From: Luteibacter sp. Sphag1AF
GTDB taxonomy: Bacteria; Pseudomonadota; Gammaproteobacteria; Xanthomonadales; Rhodanobacteraceae
DNA: 64,000 nt
Assembly (NCBI RefSeq): GCF_014192715.1
Contig: NZ_JACHYH010000004.1
Span: 247,734 to 311,733, forward strand
Direction: 5' to 3'
Under the pieces are notes generated by a model, which was given only the letters and a program-made list of their open reading frames with translations, did not search any database and had not been told where the DNA came from. Below, one piece after another: positions 46,880 to 54,974 of this stretch; position 1 is the first letter of the stretch, and the number at the start of each line of letters is the position of its first letter. The translations under genes were made by a program, and so were the position numbers.

Positions 46880-48676
46880 ATGCGTATCAGCCATCTCGCA
46901 GGCGCCATCAGCGTCGCCCTGTTCTTCAGCGCCGGCGCCGCCGCTGCCGATTTCCAGCAGGTCGTCGCTTTCGGCGACAGCCTGAGCGACAACGGAAACG
47001 TGGCCTACCTCTCCGGTTCGCCGGTGGCTTCGCGCTTCACCACCAACCCGGGTACGGTGGCGGTTGAGAACATTGCCAAGTACTTCAACCTGACGCTGGA
47101 CCCGTCGCTGAAGGGCGGCACGGATTACGCCTACGGCGGCGCGCGCGTTGCGCTGGCCAACCCGGTGCCCTCCACCGTGTCGCAGGTTCAGAGCTACCTG
47201 ACCGCCAACGGCGGCAAGGCCAACCCGAATGCGCTGTACACCATGTGGATCGGCGCCAACGACCTGCTGGCTGCCACGCAGAACCCGGCTAACGCGCAGG
47301 TGATCGTTGCCACGGCTGCCACCCAGGAAGTGGGCACGCTCAAGACGCTGCAGGCTGCCGGCGCGAAGACGATTGTGGTCTTCAACCTGCCGGACGTCGG
47401 CAAGACCCCGATGGCTCTCGCCGCGGGTGCGACGGCTGCCGGCCAGATCAGCCAGCTGAGCCAGCTGTACAACGGCGTGCTCAGCGGCGGCCTCAGCACG
47501 CTCAATCGCGGCATCGTGCCCATCGACACGTATTCGCTGCTGAATGAAGTGATTGCCAACCCGTCGCAGTACGGCTTCACCAATGTCACCACGCCGGCCT
47601 GCACCACGGCGAGCTCGCTGACCTGCACGCCGGGTACGCTGGTTGCGCCCAACGCCAACCAGAACTACCTGTTCGCTGACGGTATCCACCCGACCACCGC
47701 GGCGCATGCACTGCTCGGTCAGTACGCCGTCTCGATCATCACGGCTCCGGAAAAGATCTCGCTGCTGGCTGAGTCCGCCCTGGCCTCCAACGCTGCCCAC
47801 ACGCGCACGCTGCGCAACCAGATGCTGGCTGACAACTTCGGTGCCGACACGCGCGTGTTCGCAGCCGTCGACTACGGCCAGCAGAAGTTCAAGGCGGGCG
47901 ACACGTCGCCGAAGACTGACAGCGACAACGTCAACCTGACGATCGGTGCTGACGCCCGCGCCTCTGAAAATGTGTCCGTCGGTGTCGCGCTTGGCGTGGC
48001 CCAGGCTGATGCCGATTTCGCAGGCGGTGGCGGCTACAAGATGCAGGACATCGCTGCATCCGGCTACGCGCTGTACCACAACGGCGGCGCCTACTTCGGC
48101 GGCTACGGCAGCTTCGGCCAGCTGAGCTACACCAACATCGACCGCTCGTTCGATCTGGGCACGGCCCGTCGCACGGAAACGGGCAAGACCGATGGTTCGC
48201 ACATCGGCGCTGCGCTGACCGGCGGTTGGTGGTTCGGCAGCGAAACGCTGAAGACCGGCCCGTTCGCCACGATGGAATGGCAGAACATCCGCGTGACCGG
48301 CTACAACGAATACAGCAACGACAGCTCGGCCATGGTGTTCGGCAAGCAGCGCCGCAACGCGCAGATCGCCACCGTCGGCTGGCGCGTGCAGGGTAACTGG
48401 ACGACCGGCAATACCGTTCTGCACCCGTACGCCGAACTGGCGTGGAACCACGACAGCAAGGCTGATCCGCGTTACGTGGAAGCCGGCCTGACCAGCATGA
48501 ACGGTCGCTTTGCCCTGCTGGGCTTCTCGCCCGACAAGACCTGGGGCACGGCCGACCTGGGCCTGCTCGCCGATTTCAACCAGTCCTGGAGTGGTTGGGT
48601 CAGCTACAGCGGTCGCTTCAGCGACGACAGCCAGAAGTACAACGGCCTGAACCTCGGCGTGAAGCTGGCGTTCTGA
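46880..48676 (+). CDS. autotransporter with GDSL esterase/lipase passenger (EstA-like)
   Basis: 598-residue outer-membrane protein. A signal peptide ends near residue 23. The SGNH/GDSL hydrolase passenger has FGDSLSDNGN with nucleophile Ser34, the Asn block IGANDLL, and the catalytic pair Asp267/His270 in FADGIHPTTAAH. Residues from about 320 form the 12-strand autotransporter barrel, ending in the aromatic VKLAF. This is the EstA/Pseudomonas cell-surface esterase design, involved elsewhere in rhamnolipid production, motility and biofilm. GGAG lies 11 bases before the ATG. Two terminator hairpins follow. Confidence 0.93.
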   Translation: MRISHLAGAISVALFFSAGAAAADFQQVVAFGDSLSDNGNVAYLSGSPVASRFTTNPGTVAVENIAKYFNLTLDPSLKGGTDYAYGGARVALANPVPSTVSQVQSYLTANGGKANPNALYTMWIGANDLLAATQNPANAQVIVATAATQEVGTLKTLQAAGAKTIVVFNLPDVGKTPMALAAGATAAGQISQLSQLYNGVLSGGLSTLNRGIVPIDTYSLLNEVIANPSQYGFTNVTTPACTTASSLTCTPGTLVAPNANQNYLFADGIHPTTAAHALLGQYAVSIITAPEKISLLAESALASNAAHTRTLRNQMLADNFGADTRVFAAVDYGQQKFKAGDTSPKTDSDNVNLTIGADARASENVSVGVALGVAQADADFAGGGGYKMQDIAASGYALYHNGGAYFGGYGSFGQLSYTNIDRSFDLGTARRTETGKTDGSHIGAALTGGWWFGSETLKTGPFATMEWQNIRVTGYNEYSNDSSAMVFGKQRRNAQIATVGWRVQGNWTTGNTVLHPYAELAWNHDSKADPRYVEAGLTSMNGRFALLGFSPDKTWGTADLGLLADFNQSWSGWVSYSGRFSDDSQKYNGLNLGVKLAF

Positions 48677-48720
48677 TGCCTGGCGGGTAGCGTTGCTGCC
48701 CGCCTTGGTTGTGTACGAAG

Positions 48721-48742
48721 AACGCCGGCGAAAGCCGGCGTT
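48721..48742 (+). terminator. intrinsic terminator after the autotransporter
   Basis: AACGCCGGC-GAAA-GCCGGCGTT, nine-pair stem with a GAAA tetraloop followed by CTTTC. Nearly the same stem recurs at 48799. Confidence 0.7.
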
Positions 48743-48750
48743 CTTTCGTG

Positions 48751-48776
48751 TTCGGGGACAAGCCCGTTCCCACGCA
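48751..48776 (-). repeat. REP-like element
   Basis: On the minus strand GTGCGTGGGAACGGGCTTG then TCCCCGAA, matching the GTGGGA.CGGGCTTG core of the other copies. It lies between two terminator hairpins in a convergent gene gap. Confidence 0.45.
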
Positions 48777-48798
48777 CATCGAGCAAAGTGGCAAAAAA

Positions 48799-48820
48799 AA
48801 CGCCGGCATGAGCCGGCGTT
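48799..48820 (-). terminator. bidirectional terminator for the YbaY-like gene
   Basis: AACGCCGGC-ATGA-GCCGGCGTT with an A-run on its left (48793-48800) and TTCT on its right. On the minus strand the stem is followed by eight T, a strong terminator 24 bases after the lipoprotein gene stop. Confidence 0.8.
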
Positions 48821-48843
48821 TTCTGTCACATGGAAAGCAGAGC

Positions 48844-49698
48844 TTACTTCTTGCTGCCGCCAACCTTGGCGTAGATCGCTTCGGACTGCTTGCGAAGGTC
48901 ATTCGCCGCGTCGACCGGAAGGTTCTCGGTCTTGCTGCCCGTGACGTTGTCCTTCAGGACCAGCTCGCCAGCATCGTTCCAGCCTGCGCGCTCGGTCGAG
49001 GTCGGCTTGCCATCCTTGCTGGGCTTCTTTTCCTGCACGACAACCCACGGCTTGCCGTTCTTGTAGGAGTAGTCGGTGGAGGTGAAACCCTTGTCGCCGT
49101 AGTCAACGAGTTCACGGATGAACTTGGTGTCGTTGCCCTGCTTGAAGATCTGCCAGCTGCGCGAAGCGCCTTCCTTCAGTTCGGTGCCCGAAGTGACCTT
49201 CATGCCGCCGATCATCTTCTTGACGCTGTCGTGGCCAGCCAGTTCCTTCTCGCCCGGCGTGGCAACGCCCACGAGCTGGATGTCGACAGTGTTCTTGCCG
49301 GCGCCAGTCAGCACCTGTGCCTTGATCGACGTGGTGTAGGAACGCTCGCCATCGACCAGGTTGGCCTCAACCACATACATGTCGCTGGGGTTGATGTCAC
49401 CCGGAGCCACATCCAGCTTGAACTGAAGCGGCAGCGTTACGGGCTGCACGGTCTTGGAAGCGACCGGCGTGTCGCTGTGCGCGGTGAGGTCCACGATATT
49501 GATATCGAGCTTCGCTTCACTGGAAAGCGTGCGGCTGGTATCGCGCAGGGTGATGTTGCCGCTTACGCTGTTGCCCTGCGGGCCAGCCGCTTCGGCGCCA
49601 CCAGCAGCAGCCTGCTGCTGCGAGGCGTCGGAAGAATGGTTGCAGCCGGCCAGAGCCAGAGCGGCCATGGACGTCAGCGACAAGATGATCCTGCGCAT
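48844..49698 (-). CDS. YbaY-family lipoprotein
   Basis: 284 residues from ATG 49698; the longer frame adds a non-signal N-terminus. Lipobox LALAGC near residue 18 predicts lipid anchoring. Residues 45-140 resemble the YbaY/YscW domain (VSGNITLRDTSRTLSSEAKLDI in part, then LPLQFKLDVAPGDINPSDMYVVEA). The C-terminal 140 residues are not recognised; they are charged and contain an E/K-rich repeat-like stretch with WNDAGELVLKDNVTGSKTE. No function is established for the family. It stands alone between two terminators. Confidence 0.78.
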   Translation of the reverse strand: MRRIILSLTSMAALALAGCNHSSDASQQQAAAGGAEAAGPQGNSVSGNITLRDTSRTLSSEAKLDINIVDLTAHSDTPVASKTVQPVTLPLQFKLDVAPGDINPSDMYVVEANLVDGERSYTTSIKAQVLTGAGKNTVDIQLVGVATPGEKELAGHDSVKKMIGGMKVTSGTELKEGASRSWQIFKQGNDTKFIRELVDYGDKGFTSTDYSYKNGKPWVVVQEKKPSKDGKPTSTERAGWNDAGELVLKDNVTGSKTENLPVDAANDLRKQSEAIYAKVGGSKK

Positions 49699-49866
49699 GG
49701 AGTGAACCTCGTCAAAGAACATGAATGTGTCGCGAAAGTACGCGCGCGTATGTGCGTGAACTTTCGGGGGGAACATCGAAGGATAGCGGCAAAAATGTCC
49801 GCAGAAAAGTCAAGATGTCTGACGGCAAGGCCATCCAGACTGGGCGCTGCGGCACAAATCCGGCAT

Positions 49867-49883
49867 CCCGAATGAGATTCGGG
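49867..49883. promoter_or_regulatory. palindrome upstream of the YbaY-like gene
   Basis: CCCGAAT-GAG-ATTCGGG, a perfect 7-3-7 inverted repeat about 170 bases before the lipoprotein ATG. Possible operator. Confidence 0.35.
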
Positions 49884-49938
49884 CATACCAAAATGCGAAA
49901 GCTCTTACGTTTCAGTCACTTGATAGCACAAAAAAGAA

Positions 49939-49958
49939 CGCCACCTCGAAAGGTGGCG
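49939..49958 (-). terminator. intrinsic terminator of the cysteine-rich protein genes
   Basis: CGCCACCT-CGAA-AGGTGGCG, eight-pair stem with A-rich sequence on its left. On the minus strand it is followed by TTCTTTTTTG. It lies 70 bases beyond the stop at 50028. Confidence 0.8.
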
Positions 49959-50027
49959 CGCTGTACTGGAGTGCTTGTGGCCGTCAGCTGGTCAGTGAAA
50001 TCAACCGCTGATGGTGGTCATCGAGCC

Positions 50028-50402
50028 TCAGTTTGAGTACATGCCCGAGGTCACCGGGCCGGTCTGGTAGCCACTCAAGAACGAAGGCTCGGACCTGCTG
50101 CACGTCCCGTAGGTGACACAGAACGAGTCGCGCACCGCCGTGGGCAGCTGTGAACCGAAGTGCACAGAGGTGTCATTGGAGGAGCAACCGTAGAAGACTT
50201 CCGCGTAGTTCTGGCTGGTGCTGGAAGCAACGCCCCAATGCTGGGTGTTGTTGTTGCAGTAGCGGATCGACTCTCCAATGATGTGACCTTGATCATCGAA
50301 GTAAGTGCGCTGGGTGGAGTTGACGGGAAGCGCAAGCGCGCTGGGCGTATAGACGGCTGAAAGGCACAGAACAGCCGCCAAGGTGGCGAGTACGTGTTTC
50401 AT
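50028..50402 (-). CDS. small secreted four-cysteine protein, paralogue A
   Basis: 124 residues with a signal peptide ending ..PSALA near residue 24. The mature part has four Cys arranged C-x23-C-x21-C-x5-C, suggesting two disulfides in the periplasm or outside. Motifs shared with the neighbour at 50493 are QRTYFDDQGHIIGESIRYCN, HWGVAS and FCVTYGTCS. It resembles the short DUF6289-like exported proteins of Xanthomonadales, but I cannot confirm that without a search. AAGGGA precedes the ATG. Function unknown. Confidence 0.7.
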   Translation of the reverse strand: MKHVLATLAAVLCLSAVYTPSALALPVNSTQRTYFDDQGHIIGESIRYCNNNTQHWGVASSTSQNYAEVFYGCSSNDTSVHFGSQLPTAVRDSFCVTYGTCSRSEPSFLSGYQTGPVTSGMYSN

Positions 50403-50492
50403 GACATTTCCCTTGATGCGAATGATGGGTGTCTCACCGGCACGATGAATGGCACGGCGAAGAGATCACACGGGCCGACCGGCCGGGGTGAC

Positions 50493-50873
50493 TCAGTCGG
50501 ACCAGAACGACGGACGGAGGTCGCCGTTCCCGGGAATGCCCGGCAGAGGCCAGGGCTGAAGCTGCGAGCAGCTGCCATAGGTGGCACAGAAGGTGTTGCG
50601 CGTGGACGGTGTGGTACCGGTGCCGAACTCGACCTCGGTTTCACCGCCCGTCGAGCACGGATAGGTAACTTGCACGTAGTTCTGATTGTTGCGCGAGGCG
50701 GCGCCCCAATGGCTCGTGTTGCTGTTGCAATAGCGGAACGATTCGCCAATGACCTGGCCCTGGTCATTGAGATGCGTGCGCTGCTGCGAACTACCGAGGG
50801 CGGCGAAGGCGCTGCTTGCAAAACAGCCGGTCGCGATAACAGCCAACAATGCGGAAGCAAAAGTCCTGTTCAC
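50493..50873 (-). CDS. small secreted four-cysteine protein, paralogue B
   Basis: 126 residues with a signal peptide ending ..SSAFA. It aligns over its length with the product of 50028-50402, about half identical: QRTHLNDQGQVIGESFRYCN, HWGAAS, FCATYGSCS, with four Cys in C-x23-C-x22-C-x5-C. The C-termini differ (this one ends PGNGDLRPSFWSD). Gene gap 90 bases, so a recent tandem duplication in one transcript is likely. Function unknown. Confidence 0.7.
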   Translation of the reverse strand: MNRTFASALLAVIATGCFASSAFAALGSSQQRTHLNDQGQVIGESFRYCNSNTSHWGAASRNNQNYVQVTYPCSTGGETEVEFGTGTTPSTRNTFCATYGSCSQLQPWPLPGIPGNGDLRPSFWSD

Positions 50874-51212
50874 GTAATCCCCTTAAGCTTGGGTTGCGTA
50901 CATGAGTGATTCGGGAGTTCCCCGACATACGCGGTCGTGGTCCGGAGGACGCTACAGACGGCTATACATGCGCAACGCCATAGTCAGGCGACTATTCCCG
51001 TCAACGAATTCCGCGCAACTCAGTGTTGGCGAACTGGGCGGGATTTTATGTAGGTGCATGACGCATCGCGCGTAGGGCTACACCTACAAGAACTTACGAT
51101 TTGGCTGCCGCCTGACGCCATCTTCAAAACGAAAAAAGCCACCGGAAATCCGGCGGCTTTTCACTTCGTCCCATCAACGCTGCCACGGGGTTGCCCGTGA
51201 CAGCGCGCTTGA
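50874..51212. other. intergenic region, promoter of the tandem small genes and TonB-receptor terminator
   Basis: About 340 bases. The left two thirds hold no gene or repeat that I can support; the promoter of 50873 must lie here. The right end holds the bidirectional terminator at 51134-51161. Confidence 0.5.
51134..51161. terminator. bidirectional intrinsic terminator
   Basis: AAAAGCC.CCGG (51134-51145) pairs with CCGG.GGCTTTT (51150-51161) over an AAAT loop with one mismatch. On the minus strand it is followed by TTTTTTCG and ends the TonB-receptor gene about 50 bases after its stop. Confidence 0.85.
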
Positions 51213-54200
51213 TCAGAAGTCGTACGTTGCAGTCAGACGCATGTAGCGCGGAGTCTGGAAGTACGTGCCCATGTTGTAGATGTTCGACACGGTGCCTTGG
51301 AGGGCCTCGTACTGAGCACCCACCTGGATCGGCTTGCGCTCGTTGGTGACGTTGAACACGTTCATCGAGAGAGCCAGCTTGCTGTCGGCGAAGGCCGGAC
51401 GGTACGTGACCGCCAGGTCGAGCTGCTTGGTCCAGGGATTCGACGAGTCACCCGGATGCGACGGCTGGCCGTTGCAGTAGTGATACGACGACCCGTAGTT
51501 CAGCGGATCGGTACCGTGCTCGCCGTAGCCGCCGGGCGCACCGGTTGAATCGAGCATGCTGCCAGCGTAGAAGCCCAGGCAGGTCTTCGGAGAGCCGGAC
51601 TGGACACGGACGACGGCAGAGAGCATCCATTCCGGTGCAACCTGGTAGCTACCGTAAGCCTTGATCTGGTGAGTGCGGTTGTTGGCCAGCAGGCCGTTCG
51701 CATTCTCCATCAGTGCGGCGGCATCCCAGTCCTGCGTCTTGGAGACGTCGTCCTGGCCGATATCCGACTTGACCTGACCTTCGGTGTTGCCATAGCTGCG
51801 CGAGAACGTGTAGTCCAGGCGACCCTGCCACTTACCATCAAACGGATGCTCGAGGTACATGTTCAGAGCGTAGTACTTACGCTTGGCGCCCTGCTTGAAG
51901 CCCCAGTCCGAAGTGGACATCGTGACCGACTGGCGAGAAGCACCATTCTCGAGGCTGAAGGTATTCGTCTTGCCCGGATTGAAGATGACGCAGCCGGGAA
52001 CGACGAGGTTGTCGGTATTGACTCCCTGCGCGTCCAGCTTGTCGATGATCTTGTCCGTGTCGCAAACGTCGTCGATAGCCGCCTGCAGCTTACGCAACGT
52101 GAACTTCGCACCGGTGACCCACGACGAACCAAGCGTCTTGTCGAAGCCGAGGATCACCTCGTCCTGGTACTGAGACTTCAGGTCCGTCGCTGCAACGGAC
52201 TTGGCATCGTTTGCCTGACCGTATTCACCATTGGACGAGACAGGACCAGGTCCGAGAGCCGCGAGACCCGTCGGATTACCGGACTGGTCGATGCCGGTGT
52301 AGGTGAAGTACTCGCGGGTAAACGTCGACGACGACGCGCCACGGATCGCCACGCTGTTGGGCAGAGCGAGGAAGTAACGACCCAGGTTACCGTAGATCTT
52401 CAGAGACGAATCACCGAACACGTCCCAGCTGGCGCCAAAACGAGGAGCCCACTGGTTACCGCTGGCCACGTAGACAGCGCCAACGTTGTTGTAGTTGGTG
52501 AACTTGTCGTTGCGGACACCGATGCTCAGCAGCACGTTGTCAGCCACCTGCCACTTGTCTTCGAGGTAGTACGCCTTCTGATCCACCGACATGCTGGTCG
52601 TGGTGACCAGGATGTACTTGTAGGCGTAGTAGCCCTCGCCGCCCGGAGCGCCGACGCCCAGACCGGCCGAGATCGGACGGTTCGGAAAGTTGGACTTGCC
52701 GTAATACCAGGCGTAGCCCGGGCCGCTCATCGACTGGCCTTCGTTCTCGGCGTTGTACTTCATGTTGTCCATACCTGCCGTGAGCAGGTGATCGCCAACG
52801 TGCCACTCAAGGTCTGCGCGCAGACCATGCGTGCGGCTACCCGCATCCGGAGCCACGGAGACGTAGGTCGGGTTGAAGTTGCCGAGGACCTTGCCGGGAC
52901 CGCCGGTATAAGCCGGGTTCTGGTTGTTAATGTTGCCGATGTACGGCTGGCCGTCACCGCTGGGATTGTTGAAATAATCCGTGGTGTGGCTCTTGCCGTA
53001 GGTAGCACTGAACGTCAGCGAATCAGTGATGTAGCTGGTGTACTTGGCAATGCCATAGGTCGTCGCGAGCTTGGTGTGGTTGGCAACCGCACCGTAGTAC
53101 GCGCCATCCGTGTTGGTGGCGTAGTCGTAGTCGTAATACTGGCCCTGCGCTTCGTCAGTCGACTTGATACCGGTCAGCTCAAGGATGTTGCTGTCGTTGA
53201 TGTTCCAGTCGAGCTTGGCGTAGTACTTCGGCAGGTTGTACTGGTACTTGTTGTACGCCTCGATGCTCGACTCAATCGAGTTGGTCGAACGGCCTTCCGT
53301 CTTCTCCGCTTCCGCGGCGACAAACATGAACAGCTTGTCCTTGATCAGCGGGCCACCGGCGTAGGCGCTGTACGTGGTCGTCCATGCCTTGTTGTCTTCG
53401 CGGTTGCGATAGATGGTGCCCGGCAGCTCAGGGTGCTGGTACAAGTAGCCCGGCGGCAGAGCCGCATCCGGGTAGTAGATGTTCTTCGGCGACGAAGCGG
53501 CGAACTTCGGCTGCCAGAGAACCTGCGCGCCGAAATGCCATTCGTTCGTGCCGCGCTTACCGACCTGGTTGATCACGCCGCCGTCGGAACGACCGTACAT
53601 GGCGCTGTAGCCGCCCGTATAGACTTCCTGCTGGTCGATCGCGCCGTACGGCAAGCCCACGCCGCCGAGGTTCTTGAGCGGGTCAGACGTGTTGTAACCG
53701 TTGATGTAGTACGCGTTCTCGGTGACACCCGCGCCGCCGAAGGACACGGTGCGGCCAAAGATGCCGGCACCCGCAACGGCGCCCGGTGCGAGCAGGGCGA
53801 TCGATTCGGCATTGCGACCCAGCGGAAGGCGGGCAAGCGTTTCGGAGGTAACGACCGTACGCGAGTCCACGCCCGACACGTCGATCGGCGGCAGGCTGTT
53901 TGCCGTGACCGTGACCTGATCGAGGGACGTTGCGCCGCCAGCAGAACCGGCAGCCGTGACGAACGAAATTTCCGTACCCTGACCGACGGTCAGCTGGACG
54001 TTCTTGCGCGAGTCAACGACGTTGCCGTCTTTCACCACGTTGACGGTGTACGTGCCGAGCGGCAGGTTACCGAGACGGTAACGGCCGGTGGCGTCAACGG
54101 GAACTTCGCGGGTAACACCGGTGCTGCCGGAGACCTGGATGGTCTCGCCAGCTGCGGCCTGGCCAAAGATCGTACCCGTGGTGGACTGCGCGAACGCGCC

Positions 54201-54287
54201 GCCCGTCAGGCCAAGGCCCATCGCGAGTGCAATGGTCAACGTCGAGCGACGCAGGACAGACGCCTGCCGAATGTTGCGAGAACTCAT
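51213..54287 (-). CDS. Oar-like TonB-dependent receptor with carboxypeptidase-like N-domain
   Basis: 1024 residues from ATG 54287, with GGGGAGA upstream; the longer frame lacks a signal. The signal peptide ends ..TGGAFA. Next comes a carboxypeptidase-regulatory-like beta-sandwich (about residues 33-100: TGTIFGQAAAGETIQVSG, YRLGNLPLGTYTVNV). The plug follows (SLDQVTVTANSLPPIDVSG in part, then RTVSFGGAGVTENAYYINGYN, RSDGGVINQVGKRGTNEWH). The large barrel ends in YMRLTATYDF. This is the Oar family abundant in Xanthomonadales, whose substrates are mostly unknown. It has a long structured 5' leader and is divergent from an HTH regulator. Confidence 0.93.
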   Translation of the reverse strand: MSSRNIRQASVLRRSTLTIALAMGLGLTGGAFAQSTTGTIFGQAAAGETIQVSGSTGVTREVPVDATGRYRLGNLPLGTYTVNVVKDGNVVDSRKNVQLTVGQGTEISFVTAAGSAGGATSLDQVTVTANSLPPIDVSGVDSRTVVTSETLARLPLGRNAESIALLAPGAVAGAGIFGRTVSFGGAGVTENAYYINGYNTSDPLKNLGGVGLPYGAIDQQEVYTGGYSAMYGRSDGGVINQVGKRGTNEWHFGAQVLWQPKFAASSPKNIYYPDAALPPGYLYQHPELPGTIYRNREDNKAWTTTYSAYAGGPLIKDKLFMFVAAEAEKTEGRSTNSIESSIEAYNKYQYNLPKYYAKLDWNINDSNILELTGIKSTDEAQGQYYDYDYATNTDGAYYGAVANHTKLATTYGIAKYTSYITDSLTFSATYGKSHTTDYFNNPSGDGQPYIGNINNQNPAYTGGPGKVLGNFNPTYVSVAPDAGSRTHGLRADLEWHVGDHLLTAGMDNMKYNAENEGQSMSGPGYAWYYGKSNFPNRPISAGLGVGAPGGEGYYAYKYILVTTTSMSVDQKAYYLEDKWQVADNVLLSIGVRNDKFTNYNNVGAVYVASGNQWAPRFGASWDVFGDSSLKIYGNLGRYFLALPNSVAIRGASSSTFTREYFTYTGIDQSGNPTGLAALGPGPVSSNGEYGQANDAKSVAATDLKSQYQDEVILGFDKTLGSSWVTGAKFTLRKLQAAIDDVCDTDKIIDKLDAQGVNTDNLVVPGCVIFNPGKTNTFSLENGASRQSVTMSTSDWGFKQGAKRKYYALNMYLEHPFDGKWQGRLDYTFSRSYGNTEGQVKSDIGQDDVSKTQDWDAAALMENANGLLANNRTHQIKAYGSYQVAPEWMLSAVVRVQSGSPKTCLGFYAGSMLDSTGAPGGYGEHGTDPLNYGSSYHYCNGQPSHPGDSSNPWTKQLDLAVTYRPAFADSKLALSMNVFNVTNERKPIQVGAQYEALQGTVSNIYNMGTYFQTPRYMRLTATYDF

Positions 54288-54338
54288 GTGAAAAATCTCC
54301 CCAGATCGACCCGGAGCCGGGCCTGAAAACGAGCAAAA

Positions 54339-54356
54339 TCCGACGAAGCCGTCGGA
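54339..54356 (-). other. terminator-like hairpin in the receptor 5' leader
   Basis: TCCGAC-N6-GTCGGA. On the minus strand the stem is preceded by TTTTTT and followed by TTTTG, 52 bases before the receptor ATG. A transcription-attenuation role is possible. Confidence 0.5.
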
Positions 54357-54405
54357 AAAAAGACCCATTGCGGGCGCACGTAATCAAGGTGATGGATTAG
54401 CCGCT

Positions 54406-54456
54406 CACTCCTCCCGAGTGGCCGCCTCCCCCTGAAGACTTGCTCCCGACAAGTCT
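54406..54456 (-). other. paired hairpins with identical GGGAG loops in the receptor leader
   Basis: On the RNA strand: AGACTTG-TCGGGAG-CAAGTCT (54456-54436) followed by CACTC-GGGAG-GAGTG (54420-54406). Both loops expose GGGAG. Such GGA-in-loop pairs are the classical CsrA/RsmA recognition shape; alternatively the motif is a protein-independent regulatory fold. Confidence 0.45.
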
Positions 54457-54524
54457 GTCGACTAACCAAACCCACATGGACGCGCAGTGCGCAAAAACAT
54501 GCAGGTTTTGGATCGCCGAAGCCG

Positions 54525-54554
54525 AACATAGGGGCACTCGAAGCCCCGTGTCAA
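54525..54554 (-). promoter_or_regulatory. promoter of the Oar-like TonB receptor
   Basis: Minus strand TTGACA (54554-54549), 18-base spacer, TATGTT (54530-54525). Predicted start near 54518 gives a 5' leader of about 230 nt. The spacer contains GGGG-N9-CCCC. Confidence 0.65.
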
Positions 54555-54713
54555 CAAATTATTTACATGACCTACACCGTTTTTGCGATGTCGACTTCGT
54601 CACAAAGCGGGCATTGCCGACACGAAATCGGTTACATGCGCAACAAAATGAGGCGGAACGCCATTTCTTGCAGGGGTAAGACAAATTCGGCGATCTGGCG
54701 CCAAAAAACGTCG

Positions 54714-54731
54714 CATGAAATAGATTTCATG
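54714..54731. promoter_or_regulatory. palindromic operator candidate
   Basis: CATGAAAT-AG-ATTTCATG, perfect 8-2-8 repeat, about 160 bases upstream of the receptor -35 and 245 bases before the HTH gene. Typical size for a dimeric HTH repressor. Confidence 0.45.
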
Positions 54732-54974
54732 TTTTGCCGGATACGCACTTTTCGATCCGGAAATCGTCGAACCGTACGCGAAAATCGTCAAAAAAGAGGC
54801 TTTCCTGCGAAATTTGTCCTGAAAATCACGCCATCGGCACTGAGAAACTTCTGAGACGACGGGTAATCGAAAGGTACAGCGGTGTACACCGTATTCGCGG
54901 ATCGCGCGTTTGATGTGCGATCCCCAGGTTGGGCAACCAACCCCGAAGCACCCCAAAACGAGGTTTATACGCGC

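Larger units (their letters stand above)
54288..54974. other. 687-base regulatory region between TonB receptor and HTH gene
   Basis: Holds the receptor 5' leader with three hairpins (54339-54456), its promoter (54525-54554), then about 400 bases of unusually A/T-rich sequence for this genome, including the palindrome CATGAAAT-AG-ATTTCATG (54714-54731), TGGCGCCA and GGTGTACACC. No convincing gene; the in-frame GTG at 54882 could extend the HTH protein. Confidence 0.7.

Noticed and set aside
46853..48829. 658-residue open frame antisense to the autotransporter
   Set aside because: Mirror frame; the plus strand has the GDSL motif, catalytic triad and barrel end.
51669..54326. 885-residue open frame antisense to the Oar-like receptor
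   Set aside because: Mirror frame; the receptor on the other strand is complete with signal peptide, plug and barrel.
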